The notes under the pieces: model-generated
What the model was told of the DNA's origin: nothing
Seen by the model: the letters and a program-made list of their open reading frames with translations, nothing else
Databases searched by the model: none
In this document: positions 45,010 through 55,705 of the stretch, piece by piece
Numbering within the stretch: the stretch's first letter is position 1
Layout: each line of letters opens with the position of its first letter
From: Ceratopteris richardii
Lineage: Eukaryota; Streptophyta; Polypodiopsida; Polypodiales; Pteridaceae
Direction of reading: 5' to 3'
Length of the DNA stretch: 64,000 nucleotides
Assembly: GCA_020310875.1 (NCBI GenBank)
Contig: CM035422.1
Location: forward strand, 56,568,406 to 56,632,405
Made by a program: the position numbers and the translations under genes

Positions 45010-46062
45010 TATTGGTACAAATCACAAGCTTACACATTTGGCTTGTAGCTCATACACATATGAAGGTCCATGAAAACCATTGCTAGTGGAGGATTACTTC
45101 TTTACCCTTGTAAAAGTCATTTTTTGACTTGAGACTATTTGTAACTACCTACAAAAAATCGTGGACTTTATTAGTTGGAAAGTAACAACCACTTTGAGAG
45201 AATATCTCCTAGAATGAAGATACACTTTTTAGAGAGAGCCAAAATTTGAATTCAAATTCAAATTTGATTGGAACACTTATATAAACTCCTATGAAAATGT
45301 CGCGGTTAGAGTGGTCATATCCCAAGCTCTCCATTGTATTTGTGTATGTGTGGAAGGACTACATTGTAGCCTACACCATTCATCATCATAAGGCTATGAT
45401 TACCAAGCCTATGACATAGTACAACATTGTTCATTAATACATTATACTTAGATTGTTCATCTATGACATCTCTATTATTGTCATTCAATAATGTCAACTT
45501 GTGCTACTCATATCTAACTCATTGATCCACCAAAAGCAATGATCTATAGCTTGTTGGAACGAGTTCTAAGTTATCTACATGGTGAAAAAGTTTGAAGAAA
45601 TTCTATTCAGAAAATCGAGAGGAATCTGCGTCAAAGCACTCATTGGTCTATACCTGTAGAGGTCCTAAAAAATCGAGGGTAATGATAATTTTGCTAAATT
45701 GATTTCTCTCTGCATAGTTGATCATTTCAAGTGATTTTACTTGGAATCATTAGCTTACTAAGCTAATTAGATACCTCTAAAAATAATTTTTCCAATTCGT
45801 ACTGTACTGGTTGTACTGAGCATTACAAGCAGTAGGTGTATGATCCAAAATAGAGAGTTTCTTTGGATTCTTCTATTGAGAAGTAGTCTATTTTGATCAA
45901 ATCTATTCTTACATCATTTCCAAAGTACATAGGCACTTTTATGGTGTCATTGGAAAGCTAAGAGGATCCACTTATCAACTCTGAAGCTACCAAGGGCTGG
46001 TACTAAGCAAGATTTGGAAGTACCTACTCATCACTTGAAGTGTCCATCCATCTCTCCCAACA
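45010..46062 (+). repeat. 3' LTR of Copia B1
   Basis: About 1053 bp, preceded by the purine tract TTGAGGGGG and ending CTCCCAACA. Carries the GAATTCAAATTC palindrome (about 45245-45268) just upstream of a TATATAAA box (about 45279), and GTCGCGGT shortly after. Same layout as the B2 LTRs. Confidence 0.88.
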
Positions 46063-46290
46063 AATTGGGCTGGCTCCAAGGATGATAGGAGGAGCACTTC
46101 AGGGTACCTATCTTTTGCAGGTTCAAAACTCATATCATGGTCATCCAAGAAGCAACCAATTGTGGCCTTATCTTCCATAAAAGCAAAGTATAGAGGCTTG
46201 GCTAATGCAACTCAGGAAGCTATGTGACTTAAGCAATTGTATGCAGATTTGGAGATACATTCCTACACTCCAATTATCTTGGGAGATAAT
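46063..46290 (+). pseudogene. Copia B3 RNase H fragment, left of B2
   Basis: WAGSKDDRRSTSGYLSFAG, SWSSKKQPIVALSS and RGLANATQEA are read directly. It is cut by the B2 insertion at ATAAT (46286-46290) and continues at 52684. Confidence 0.9.
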
Positions 46291-47345
46291 TGTTGGTGTA
46301 AATCACAAGCCTACACATTTGGCTTGAAAGATATTATAAAGACTCTACATACATGAAGAACCATAGGAACATATGCTAGTGGTTGATTACCACTTTACAT
46401 CATTGCAAAAGTCTAATTGACTTGGATTCTTTTTAATCACCTACCTAAGTGCTTCGTGGAAAAAGTAGATCACTTGATTGAGAGAATATCTCCAAGCATT
46501 TAGGAGCTTGATCATAGGGATCCAAGAATTTGAATTTGAATTCAAATTCTTACTCATTACATATAAAAGTGAACATAAAAAGTCGCGGTGAATAGAGATC
46601 ACTCCTGAGCTTCATTCTACTGTAATTGAGTGTGTGTGAGGACTACATCATAGCCCACACCTCTCTACACCATTAGGCAATGCTATCCATGCCAATGGGA
46701 TTGTACACAAGTGTTAATTAATAGATACATTTACATCATTCATCTCTGTGTTCTCTGCTAGTCTACTCAAAAGTCTATCAACTTGTCAAGGGCATATCTC
46801 GGTCAATACTACTCCAAATTCAGTGCTTTAAAGCTTGTTGGATTCAGCTTGAAGTCTACTACATGCCGTCAAAAATTGAAGACATTCCATTCAGCAAAGG
46901 CAGAGAAATCGTCGTCGAGGTGCTCACTAGTCTATTTCTACTACAGTCCTAAAAAGTTGGGGGTATAGCTAATCTTGCTAAATTAATTTCTCTGAGCATA
47001 GTTTGTCTTTTTACATCATTCCACTTGCAAATGGTAGCTTACTAAGCTAATTGAATACCCCTAGAAGGAATTTTATCAATTGCTACTGTGCTGGTCACAC
47101 TAAGCAAAACATCCAGCAGGTGTCTAGACCAAAATAGAGGTTTTCTTGAGTTTGTGACTTCCAAAGTTATCTGTTTTGATTCAATCATTGTACACATCAT
47201 TTCCAAAGGACATAGGCCATTTCTTGGTGTAATTGGAAAGCTAAGGAAGTCCGCTAATCAAGTCTGAAGCAAAAGAGGGCTGGTACAAAGAAGGTTTAGC
47301 AGTACCTACTCAGTTTCCTGGATCATCCATCCATCTTTCCCAACA
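46291..47345 (+). repeat. 5' LTR of Copia B2
   Basis: 1055 bp, TGTTGGTGTAAATC to TTTCCCAACA. Palindrome GAATTTGAATTCAAATTC (about 46531-46550), TATA-like ACATATAAAAG (about 46559) and GTCGCGGT (about 46581). Confidence 0.94.
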
Positions 47346-47346
47346 G

Positions 47347-47358
47347 TTGTATCAGAGC
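47347..47358 (+). promoter_or_regulatory. Primer-binding site, initiator tRNA-Met, B2
   Basis: TTGTATCAGAGC, one mismatch to the TGGTATCAGAGC consensus, 1 base after the LTR. Confidence 0.88.
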
Positions 47359-47377
47359 AAATAAGGTAAAATGGGAG

Positions 47378-48430
47378 ATGGTTTTCCTTCATTTTTTGAA
47401 AAATTATCAAGCTTGGTCTCTAAGGATGAAGACCTACTTACAAGGAAGGAGTCTCTATGGATACATCTCAGGAGATGAGGAATTGCCCTCATTCAAAGCA
47501 AGAGGTTTGCCAACCAAGGAGGAACAAGAAAAACTCAACACATGGTGTGCAAAGGATGCATTGGCAAGGTCTTATTTGCTCAACTCTATATCTGAATTTC
47601 TTTTACCTCATATCAAAAATTGTAAGACTTCCCAAGAGACTTGGGAAACCTTGTCATCATATTTTTCCTCTAATACAAGGGCTAGGAAAAATCAGTTGTG
47701 GATTGAATTCACAACACTAAGGAAGCAACCTAAGCAAGTTGTTTCAGAATTTGTGACCAAGATCAAAGATGTTGCAGATCAGTTAGCAAGCATAGGAGAA
47801 GAAATTGAAGAAGAACAGATTGTAAGGCAGGTAATCAATGGAATCAAGGCTGATGACAAGTGGGAAAGCTTCACCACTGCAATGGATCTCTACATGGACA
47901 TGCACACTCCAGATCTTACAACTCTCATGGGTCAACTATTTACACATGAAGCAAAGCTCACCAAGAGTGGAGATACATCCAAAGGTAACAACTCTTCTGC
48001 CCTATACACTGATAAGAAATCTAAGGATAAAGGCAAGAATAAGAAGGTGGAAGATGAAGGCTCTACCTCCCAAGCCAACTATGCAGGGAGAGGTAGATCT
48101 TCAAGAGGTAGGGGCAGAGGAGGTAAGCAAGGTAGGGGGAGACCCTATAATTCATCACCATGTAACATTTGTGGTTTATCAAATCATACCACAGATGAGT
48201 GTTTCATGAATTACAAAAATCAGAGAGGAAGAGGCTACCAAAGAGGTGGATACTCACAGTCAAGAGGAAGGTTCAACAATCATCAAGGCCACAACAACAA
48301 TTACAACAACAATTACAACAGCAATTACAACAACAATTACAATGGCAACTACCAAGGAGGTTACAAAACTAGAAGGGACTACAACAACTACACAGAAGAG
48401 CAGGATGACTCTCTTCTGATCATGAACATG
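47378..48430 (+). pseudogene. Copia gag, B2
   Basis: Gag helical region (NYQAWSLRMKTYL, TWETLSSYFSSNTRARKNQL, QVINGIKADDKWESF), then a Lys-rich linker, an Arg/Gly-rich box, a CX2CX4HX4C knuckle (CNICGLSNHTTDEC, about 48163-48204) and an Asn/Tyr-rich low-complexity tract from AACAATTAC repeats (about 48290-48350). Binds and packages element RNA. Confidence 0.92.
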
Positions 48431-49860
48431 ACTTCAAAGATAGGTACAAATGATGATCACTTATTTTACATTGATTCAGGGTGTTCAAATCATGTGGCTA
48501 GTAATGTGGCACTACTCTCTGATCTTGAGGAACCAAAAGGTAAACACCAAGTCCAAACAGATGATGATACAAAGCATTCTGTAGTTAAAGTTGGAAATGT
48601 GAAGACTTGTGATGGTAATCAGAATTTGTTGAGCAGGGTACTTTATGTACCAACAATTACAAAGAACTTAATGAGTGTTGGTCAGATTGTAGAGAAAGGT
48701 TTGCAGGTTAGATTCAATCAATATGGAGCATTTGTGGAGGACCCAAGACATGGATTCAAAAGGATAGCTAAAGGAGAAAAATCAGGTAGACTTTTCACTT
48801 TTGAGTTAGAAGACACAAAGAATATTGCACTATATAGTTATAAAGATCAAACACTTTTAGAGCTTGAGATTTGGCACAAGAGATTAGGGCACATAGGAGA
48901 GAGAACCTTGAAACAAATGTGCAGGGACCAATGTGTGCTTGGGATACCTAATGTATCCAAGCAACATATGATTTACAAGTGTGGTGCTTGTCAATTTGGT
49001 AAGTCTCACAGGTTACCCTTCTCCAAGAAAGGATATATGCATGAAGACTATCTAGAGCTTGTACACACAGATGCATGGGGACCTAGCAAAGACACCTCAG
49101 TCTTAGGTTCAAGGTACTATGTGTCTTTTATTGATGATTATAGCAGATGGACTGTATTATACTTTATGAAGCACAAGGATGAGGTGTTTAATTGTTTTAA
49201 GAAATATCTTGCATTAGTTGAAAATCAGACAGGAAGGAATTTGAAGAGGCTAAGGTCAGATGGAGGAGGTGAGTACTTCTCCAATGAGTTCGAAAAATTC
49301 TTGCACGTTAGAGGCATCAAAAGGGAAATAACCACAAGGTATTCTCCTGAATAGAATGGGGTAGCAGAAAGAAGAAATAGGTTAATTGTTGAGACAGCTA
49401 GATCTATGCTTAATGAGAAGAAGTTGCCTAACTATCTATGGGTAGAGAGTGTTTCTACTGCCACTTATCTCATAAACAGGTTACCATCTAAATCACTTGA
49501 TGGTATGACACCATATGAAGCATGGCATGGTAAGAGACCATCATTAGACCATTGCAAAATTTTTGGATGTGTAGCATATGTACACATTCCTTCTCAGGTA
49601 AGAGATAAGCTAGATCCAAAGGCTGAAAAATGCATTTTCATAGGATATGATTTAAATCAAAAAGTTACAGGTTTTATAACCCTACAAATAAGGGATTTAT
49701 GGTAAGCAGAGATGTGATCTTTGATGAGAATGATTCTTGGTATGAGAATGAATGTAGGAAGGTCAAACTACCCGTATGATTTGGAAGAAGAATTTCCAAA
49801 ACTTACAAAGGAGGAACCTACTCAGGATGTAGACTCAAGTTCAGATGATGAAGATACTAT
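48431..49860 (+). pseudogene. Copia protease and integrase, B2
   Basis: Protease FYIDSGCSNHVASN (about 48468), GAG-pre-integrase LEIWHKRLGHIGERTLKQM (about 48864), Cys-rich finger CGACQFGKSHRLPF, integrase core GSRYYVSFIDDYSRW (about 49110), RLRSDGGGEYFSNEF (about 49252) and the AERRNRLIVETARSMLN region. Broken. Confidence 0.92.
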
Positions 49861-51585
49861 CAACCTTGAAGAGTTCAAGGCATGGAAGTCCAAAGGCAAA
49901 ATGAAGATGAAGAAGCTTGAAGACATACCTGAATCTTCAACTCAATCAATCAGGAGATCTCAGAGAGAAAGCAAAAAACCTATCAGATATGGGTATGATA
50001 CATCTCTTGTTACTAAACATTCAGTTTATCTTGCAAAGGATTTGTCAAATGAAGAACCAGGTTCATATGAAGAAGCAATCACCAAATCAGAATGGAAAGA
50101 AGCTATGGATGAGGAGATTGAAGCACTCAAGGATAGTGACACATGGGAGTTAGTACCTAAGAAGGACTCAATGAAGGTAATAGGATCCAGATGGATCTAT
50201 AAACTTAAAAGAAATTCTGATGGCACAATTAACAGGTACAAAGCCAGATTGGTAGCCAAGGGTTTTGCACAAACCCAAGGCATTGACTATGAAGAGACAT
50301 TTTCTCCTGTGGCCAAGATGCCAACAATCAGAGTGTTGGTAAGTGTGGCTGCATCAAAGTATTGGAACATGTACCAATTGTATGTCAATAATTCTTTCTT
50401 GAATGGATGGATTTCAGAAGAGGTTTATATGTCTCAACCTCCTGGCTATGAAGACCATAAGAAGGTAACTTATGTTTGAAAATTAAAGAAGGCTTTATAT
50501 GGATTGAAGCAGGCACCTAGGGCATGGAATTATAGGCTAACTACATGCCTCAAAGACCAAGGCTTTGTCATGAGCAAGGCAGATACTTCTCTATTCATTA
50601 AGAGAAGTAATTCAGAGGTAATATATCTTTGTGTTTATGTTGATGACATCATCATTACAGGCAATGATGTCAATGGAATCAGAAGCATCAAAATCCAGAT
50701 GATGAAGGAGTTCAAGATCAATGATCTTGGATTATTGAAGTATTTTTGGGACTTGAATTAGTTTACACTAATTCAGGAATATACATTACTCAGAAAAAGT
50801 ATGTACAAGATATGTTGAAGAAATTTCAATTGCAGGATGGTAAAGCAGCAAGCACTCCAATGGAGGTGAATCTAAAGCTAAGTGCCCATGAAGGTGATGA
50901 AGTCCAAGACATTACAGGTTATCAAAGTATGGTGGGTAGCTTGAACTATGCTACCTTAACAAGAATTGATATTGCATATGGAGTTAGTGTGCTAAGTCAA
51001 TTCATGCACAAACCAACGATACCTCACTTAGAGGCTGCCAAGAGAATCTTGAAGTATCTCAAGGGTACACAGAACCATGGTTTGTATTTTCCTTTCACTT
51101 CAGATATTGATATAAAAGTCTATTCAGATGTAGATTGGGCGGGATGCAAGGATGATAGGAGAAGCACTTCTGGATATATTTCTTTTGTAGGTGACAAACC
51201 AATTTCATGGTCTGCAAAGAAGCAACCAACTGTTGCATTGTCTTCTACAGAAGCAGAGTATAGAGGGCTAGCTAATGCCACTTAAGAAGCAATTTGGATT
51301 AAGCTTTTGTATACAGAATTGGGCTTATATACTAGGCCTCCAATTATCTTTGGAGATAATACAAGTTCACTTCACCTTGCAGCTAATCCTATCTATCGTG
51401 CCAGGACAAAACACATAGAAGTTCATTATCATTATGTGAGGGAGAAGTTGCTAAGCAAAGATATTCAGTTGACCTATGTGTCAACCAATATGCAATGTGC
51501 ATATTTGATGATTAAAACTTTGGATGGAACAAAACTTTGCAGGTTCAAATCTATGATTGGATTGCAAGATATACTTGAAGAATGA
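49861..51585 (+). pseudogene. Copia RT and RNase H, B2
   Basis: [42 protein letters not shown] (about 50236) and CVYVDDIIITGND (about 50630). RNase H: VYSDVDWAGCKDDRRSTSGY (about 51118), ALSSTEAEYRGLANAT and the KHIEVHYHYVREK end. Broken. Confidence 0.92.
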
Positions 51586-51615
51586 GGATGAAGACTTAAG
51601 CCAAAATGTTTGGCT

Positions 51616-51626
51616 TGAGGGGGAGC
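51616..51626 (+). promoter_or_regulatory. Polypurine tract, Copia B2
   Basis: TTGAGGGGGAGC immediately before the 3' LTR. Confidence 0.88.
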
Positions 51627-52678
51627 TGTTGGTGTAAATCACAAGCCTACACATTTGGCTTGAAAGATATTATGAAGACTCTACATACATGAAGAACCAT
51701 AGGAACATATGCTAGTGGTTAATTACCACTTTACATCATTGTAAAAGTCTAATTGACTTGGATTCTTTTTAATCACCTACCTAAGTGATTCTTGGAAAAA
51801 GTAGATCAATCGATTGAGAGAATATCTCCAAGCATTTAGTTGATCATAGGGAGCCAAGAATTTGAATTTGAATTCAAATTCTTACTCATTACATATAAAA
51901 GTGAACATAAAAAGTCGCGGTGAATAGAGATCACTCACGAGCTTCATTCTACTGTAATTGAGTGTGTGTGAGGACTACATCATAGCCTACACCTCTATAC
52001 ACCATTAGGCAATGCTATCCATGCCAATGGGATTGTACACAAGTGTTAATTAATAGATACATTTACATCATTCATCTCTGTGTTCTCTGCTAGTCTACTC
52101 AAAAGTCTGTCAACTTGTCAAGAGCATATCTCGGTCAATACTACTCCAAATTCAGTGATTTAAAGCTTGTTGGATTAAGCTTGAAGTCTACTACATGCTA
52201 TCAAAAAGTGAAGACATTCCATTCAGCAGAGTTAGAGAAATCGTCGTCGAGGTGCTCACTGGTCTATTTCTGCTACAGTCCTAAAAAGTCGGGGGTATAG
52301 CTAATCTTGCTAAATTAATTTCTCTGAGAATAGTTTGTCTTTTTACATCATTTCACTTGCAAATGGTAGCTTAATAAGCTAATTGAATACCACTAGAAGG
52401 AAGTTTATCAATTGCTACTGTGCTGGTCACACTAAGCAAAACATCCAGTAGGTGTCTAGACCAAAATAGAAGGTTTTCTTGAGTTTGTGACTTCCAAAGT
52501 TATCTATTTTGATTAAATCATTGCACACATCATTTCCAAAGGACATAGGCCATTTCGTGGTGTCATTGGAAAGCTAAGGAAGTCCACTAATCAAGTCTGA
52601 AGCAAAAGAGGGCTGGTACAAAGCAGGTTTAGCAGTACCTTCTCAGTTTCCTGGATCATCCATCCATCTTTCTCAACA
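51627..52678 (+). repeat. 3' LTR of Copia B2
   Basis: 1052 bp, same ends as the 5' copy; palindrome, TATA-like box and GTCGCGGT retained. Followed by ATAAT. Confidence 0.94.
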
Positions 52679-52683
52679 ATAAT

Positions 52684-52937
52684 ACTAGCTCACTTCATTT
52701 GGTTGCTAATCCTGTGTACCATGCCAAGACTAAGCACATTGAAGTGCACTATCATTATGTTAGAGAGAAATTCTTAGCAAGGATATCCAATTATCCTATG
52801 TATCAACTCATTTGCAATGTGTATATTTACTTACCAAAGCATTGGATGGAACAAAGACAAACAAGTTCAAATTAATGATTGGGCTTCAAGAGATCAAGGA
52901 ACAATGAAGATCAAGCATGCTAGTCTTGAGGGGGAGC
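52684..52937 (+). pseudogene. Copia B3 RNase H end and polypurine tract, right of B2
   Basis: HLVANPVYHAKTKHIEVHYHYVREK, ending with the purine tract TTGAGGGGGAGC (about 52926-52937). Confidence 0.9.
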
Positions 52938-53430
52938 TGTTGGTGCAATTAAGCCCAAGCCTATATACTTGATGAATACACATAAGCTTGATGTATTACC
53001 ATATCACTTGGAAAGCTTCATATGTACAACCTCTTGTAACTTTGAGTTTAAAAACCCATTGTAAAAGATCAATAAACCCAGGAGGATTTAGGAAGCATCT
53101 ATCTCGTATCATTTGTGAGTTGAAGTCAAGAGAGAATCAATCCTATACTTTAGGATTACTTTTAGGTGGAGATTTGAATTCAAATTTAAATCCTTGGCTC
53201 CAACAAAAAGCTATAAAACATGAGAAGGAAATCCCACATGCATCTCCAGGTTCAAAGATCATTTCCATGTACCTTCATTGAGAACAGGAGCTCATACCAT
53301 AGCTCACTCATTCTAAACTCATTGAGCAATGCTATTGCCAATGTCTTTGTAATTTTATATGATTTAGCCAATACATGTTCATTAGTTCCTACTCTCATAT
53401 CTCTATCACACTATTTAAGAGTAAAAGAGC
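52938..53430 (+). repeat. 3' LTR of Copia B3 (right end approximate)
   Basis: Starts TGTTGGTGCAATTAAGCCC. Includes the GAATTCAAATTTAAAT palindrome-like box (about 53174) followed by a TATAAAACATG box (about 53211), like B1 and B2. The right border with the next element is not clear by eye. Confidence 0.75.
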
Positions 53431-54280
53431 ACAAAAGAGGAGCCCCAAAATTTTGAAAATTATGGGCACAATTTTTCTTCTTCAAAATTCTATGAAACTC
53501 CCTTGAAACTATGTAAATGCACTAGAGGAGTCCTCTAGATGCATAACCCCAAATCATTGTAACATAACTCTTGTAAGATATTAGGAGATTTGAGCAGTCA
53601 ATAAAAGTGCTGGTCTTTTGTGTGAAAGGACCATTTTTAAGGCACATGCATATAAGTGATTCTTGTAAAGACCTTTTTGCCATTCTCAGCTTTGAAGAAG
53701 AATTTTGATTTTGCTTCTTTCCTACTGATTTCCTCCTTCTTCATGATCTTTTGTGTGTGAATAATGCTTGAAATGTGTGTGTAGGATTATTGTCTACCCC
53801 TTTCCATCGCTTTTGAAGTGTTGTAGTGTGTGTGTGTGAGCCATTACGAGTTGTGGAGCAAGTGTTCGTGTTTCCTACCATTCACTATTTTTCTCATAAC
53901 TTGAAGCTTGTTTCGCAAATTTGATTGAAAATACCACCACTAGATACATCTCAAGAGCTTTGAAAAAAACCTAGTATTGACCATATTTGAATTTGGAGTT
54001 GAGAGAAAAGTTTGAATTTGTGCTTACTATTGTAAATGGTATCGACATATGCATTTTCAGAGGATTAGTGAGTTGGAGAGGTATTTGTGATGAGTCACAT
54101 GCATTGAAGCTTAGATACATCACTTACCATCATGTGTGCCCACATCTTCATACACTTGGTTCATGTGGTTCCTCAGGTTGATAATTAAACGTGTATTAAT
54201 CCACCATTATATGCACTTGTGGGGCGATTGAGGTACAATCTCGTCGCCACAAGCTCCTAAGGCTTCATGACTTAGGTACA
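53431..54280 (+). repeat. Probable 5' LTR of third Gypsy family, element C (left end approximate)
   Basis: Non-coding, ending CTTAGGTACA eight bases before a tRNA-Asp-like primer site, the same spacing as in families 1 and 2. It includes a GT-rich stretch (about 53828-53842), as family 1 and 2 LTRs do. No second LTR of this family is in the window, so the start is a guess. Confidence 0.6.
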
Positions 54281-54288
54281 CACATTTT

Positions 54289-54306
54289 TGGCACCGTTGC
54301 CGAGGA
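54289..54306 (+). promoter_or_regulatory. Primer-binding site, tRNA-Asp-like, element C
   Basis: TGGCACCGTTGCCGAGGA, two mismatches to the complement of tRNA-Asp 3' end. Confidence 0.85.
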
Positions 54307-54659
54307 AAAAAACCTAACCAAGGTGCCTTCATGATGGTTATAGCTCTAGAGTGAAGGAATCATACTTGTAGAGGTGAATTCATTCAGTGGCAAGTCATTA
54401 AATTTTCTAACACTTGTTATTTCACACTTTTGGAGTGTGTGTAATGAGTTTTTAGGTCTAGGGTTAGGAGTGAGGAAGTAAGGGAAGAGTAAGGGTTAGG
54501 AAGGGGAGAGGAGTAGAGTAGTGAGAAGTAGAACATCTCAAGAAAACCCAAAAAATCTTGTCAAATTTAGTTCAGTTTAGGCACTTGGCAAACCAAGGCT
54601 ATAAAAACCAAAAAAATCAGTTCATTTAGTCACTTGTGTGAACAAGTATCATGGGAGAG

Positions 54660-55600
54660 CAGCGATCGGTATCGCCGAGTTGGTATCATGCTAAGCGAGC
54701 AAATAAGTGACCTTGTGAGCCCAAAGCTTAGTCAAGGTATCCTTGAAGGTGAGTTCTTCAAATTGTGGATCTAAAAAACACCACCATAACATATACGCAC
54801 ACATGATTAAAGTCACATTCGGTATCAGGGGGTATAACAGAGAAGTTTTTGAGTGATACAGGGGATCAAGAGTGAAGGGGGGAGAGGAATAAGTAATTTT
54901 CTCACAAACAAATTTGAATTTTGATCATTTCTGGCTGTAGTATTGTGATCGGTTGAGTTTTGGTATCGTGGTACCAAAATTCCCTAGTATCACGATACTA
55001 ATCCGGTATCATATCATGCATGCCTACTTGAGGTATCACGGTACCAAAAAGGTATCGTGTATCATCAAGTGCTAGTATCGTGATCACGGTGACCCAGTGG
55101 TATCCTATCACAGTCCACCTAGTATCGTATCGCGGTCCACCTCATATCTTATCATGTCGACCATGGTATCGTATCGTTGAACGAGCGATATCGTATCGTG
55201 TGCATGATTGGTATCGTATCACCTACTTGGTATTGTATCATTCAGAACTCATAGGTATCATATCGTCTCTTATTTTGGTATCGTATTGTGATGGGTAGTA
55301 TTGTATCGTGTAAATCTTGGTATCCTTTCATCTAGAGATTTTTTGGTATCATATCGTCCTATCACCGGTATCGTATCGTGGGGATTAGTATCGTATTGTG
55401 TATTGAACAAAGTATCATATCGTCAACTAATTTACTATCGTATCGTGCATTGCAAAGGTATCGTATTGTTTACAAGTCCAATATCGTATTGTGACACCTA
55501 GCGGTATTGTATCGCCTTAGACCCTTGGTATCATATCGTGCTAATAGTGGTATCATATTGCCTGTGTGGTATCACCAAAAGTGGTATCCTCCAGAACGAC
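54660..55600 (+). repeat. Leader short-repeat array, unit GGTATCGTATCGTG
   Basis: Several dozen degenerate units of about 15-25 bases built on GGTATCGTATCGTG, densest from about 54950 to 55590, some as near-palindromes (AGTATCACGATACT). Same position between primer site and gag as the other two families' arrays. Confidence 0.92.
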
Positions 55601-55705
55601 TCAGGATAATTGGAGGTAAAATTTGAGGTGATTGAGGAGTTAATTAAGGGGAAGAGGGGAGCAGAGATAGACCCACAGGGGTGAATGAACTTAAGATCAT
55701 GACAA

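Larger units (their letters stand above)
42190..46062 (+). mobile_element. Copia element B1, 3' part
   Basis: Begins at the H insertion site in the protease-to-integrase region and runs through integrase, RT and RNase H to a 3' LTR (45010-46062). Ty1/Copia by order (integrase before RT). Its 3' end sits in the RNase H region of Copia B3. Closely related to B2. Broken, roughly ten breaks; its upstream part is outside the window or beyond H. Confidence 0.9.
46291..52678 (+). mobile_element. Copia element B2, both LTRs present
   Basis: 6388 bp with 5' LTR 46291-47345, primer site, gag, protease, integrase, RT, RNase H, polypurine tract and 3' LTR 51627-52678. Exact ATAAT duplication (46286-46290 and 52679-52683). 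The LTRs differ at about a dozen places in the first 420 bases by my hand count, i.e. about 97% identical. Nearly complete but broken, about five breaks. Confidence 0.95.

Noticed and set aside
53431-54280. Host intergenic DNA or a host gene promoter
   Set aside because: It ends 8 bases before a tRNA-Asp-like primer site and leader array, so an LTR is more likely, though its left end is not proven.
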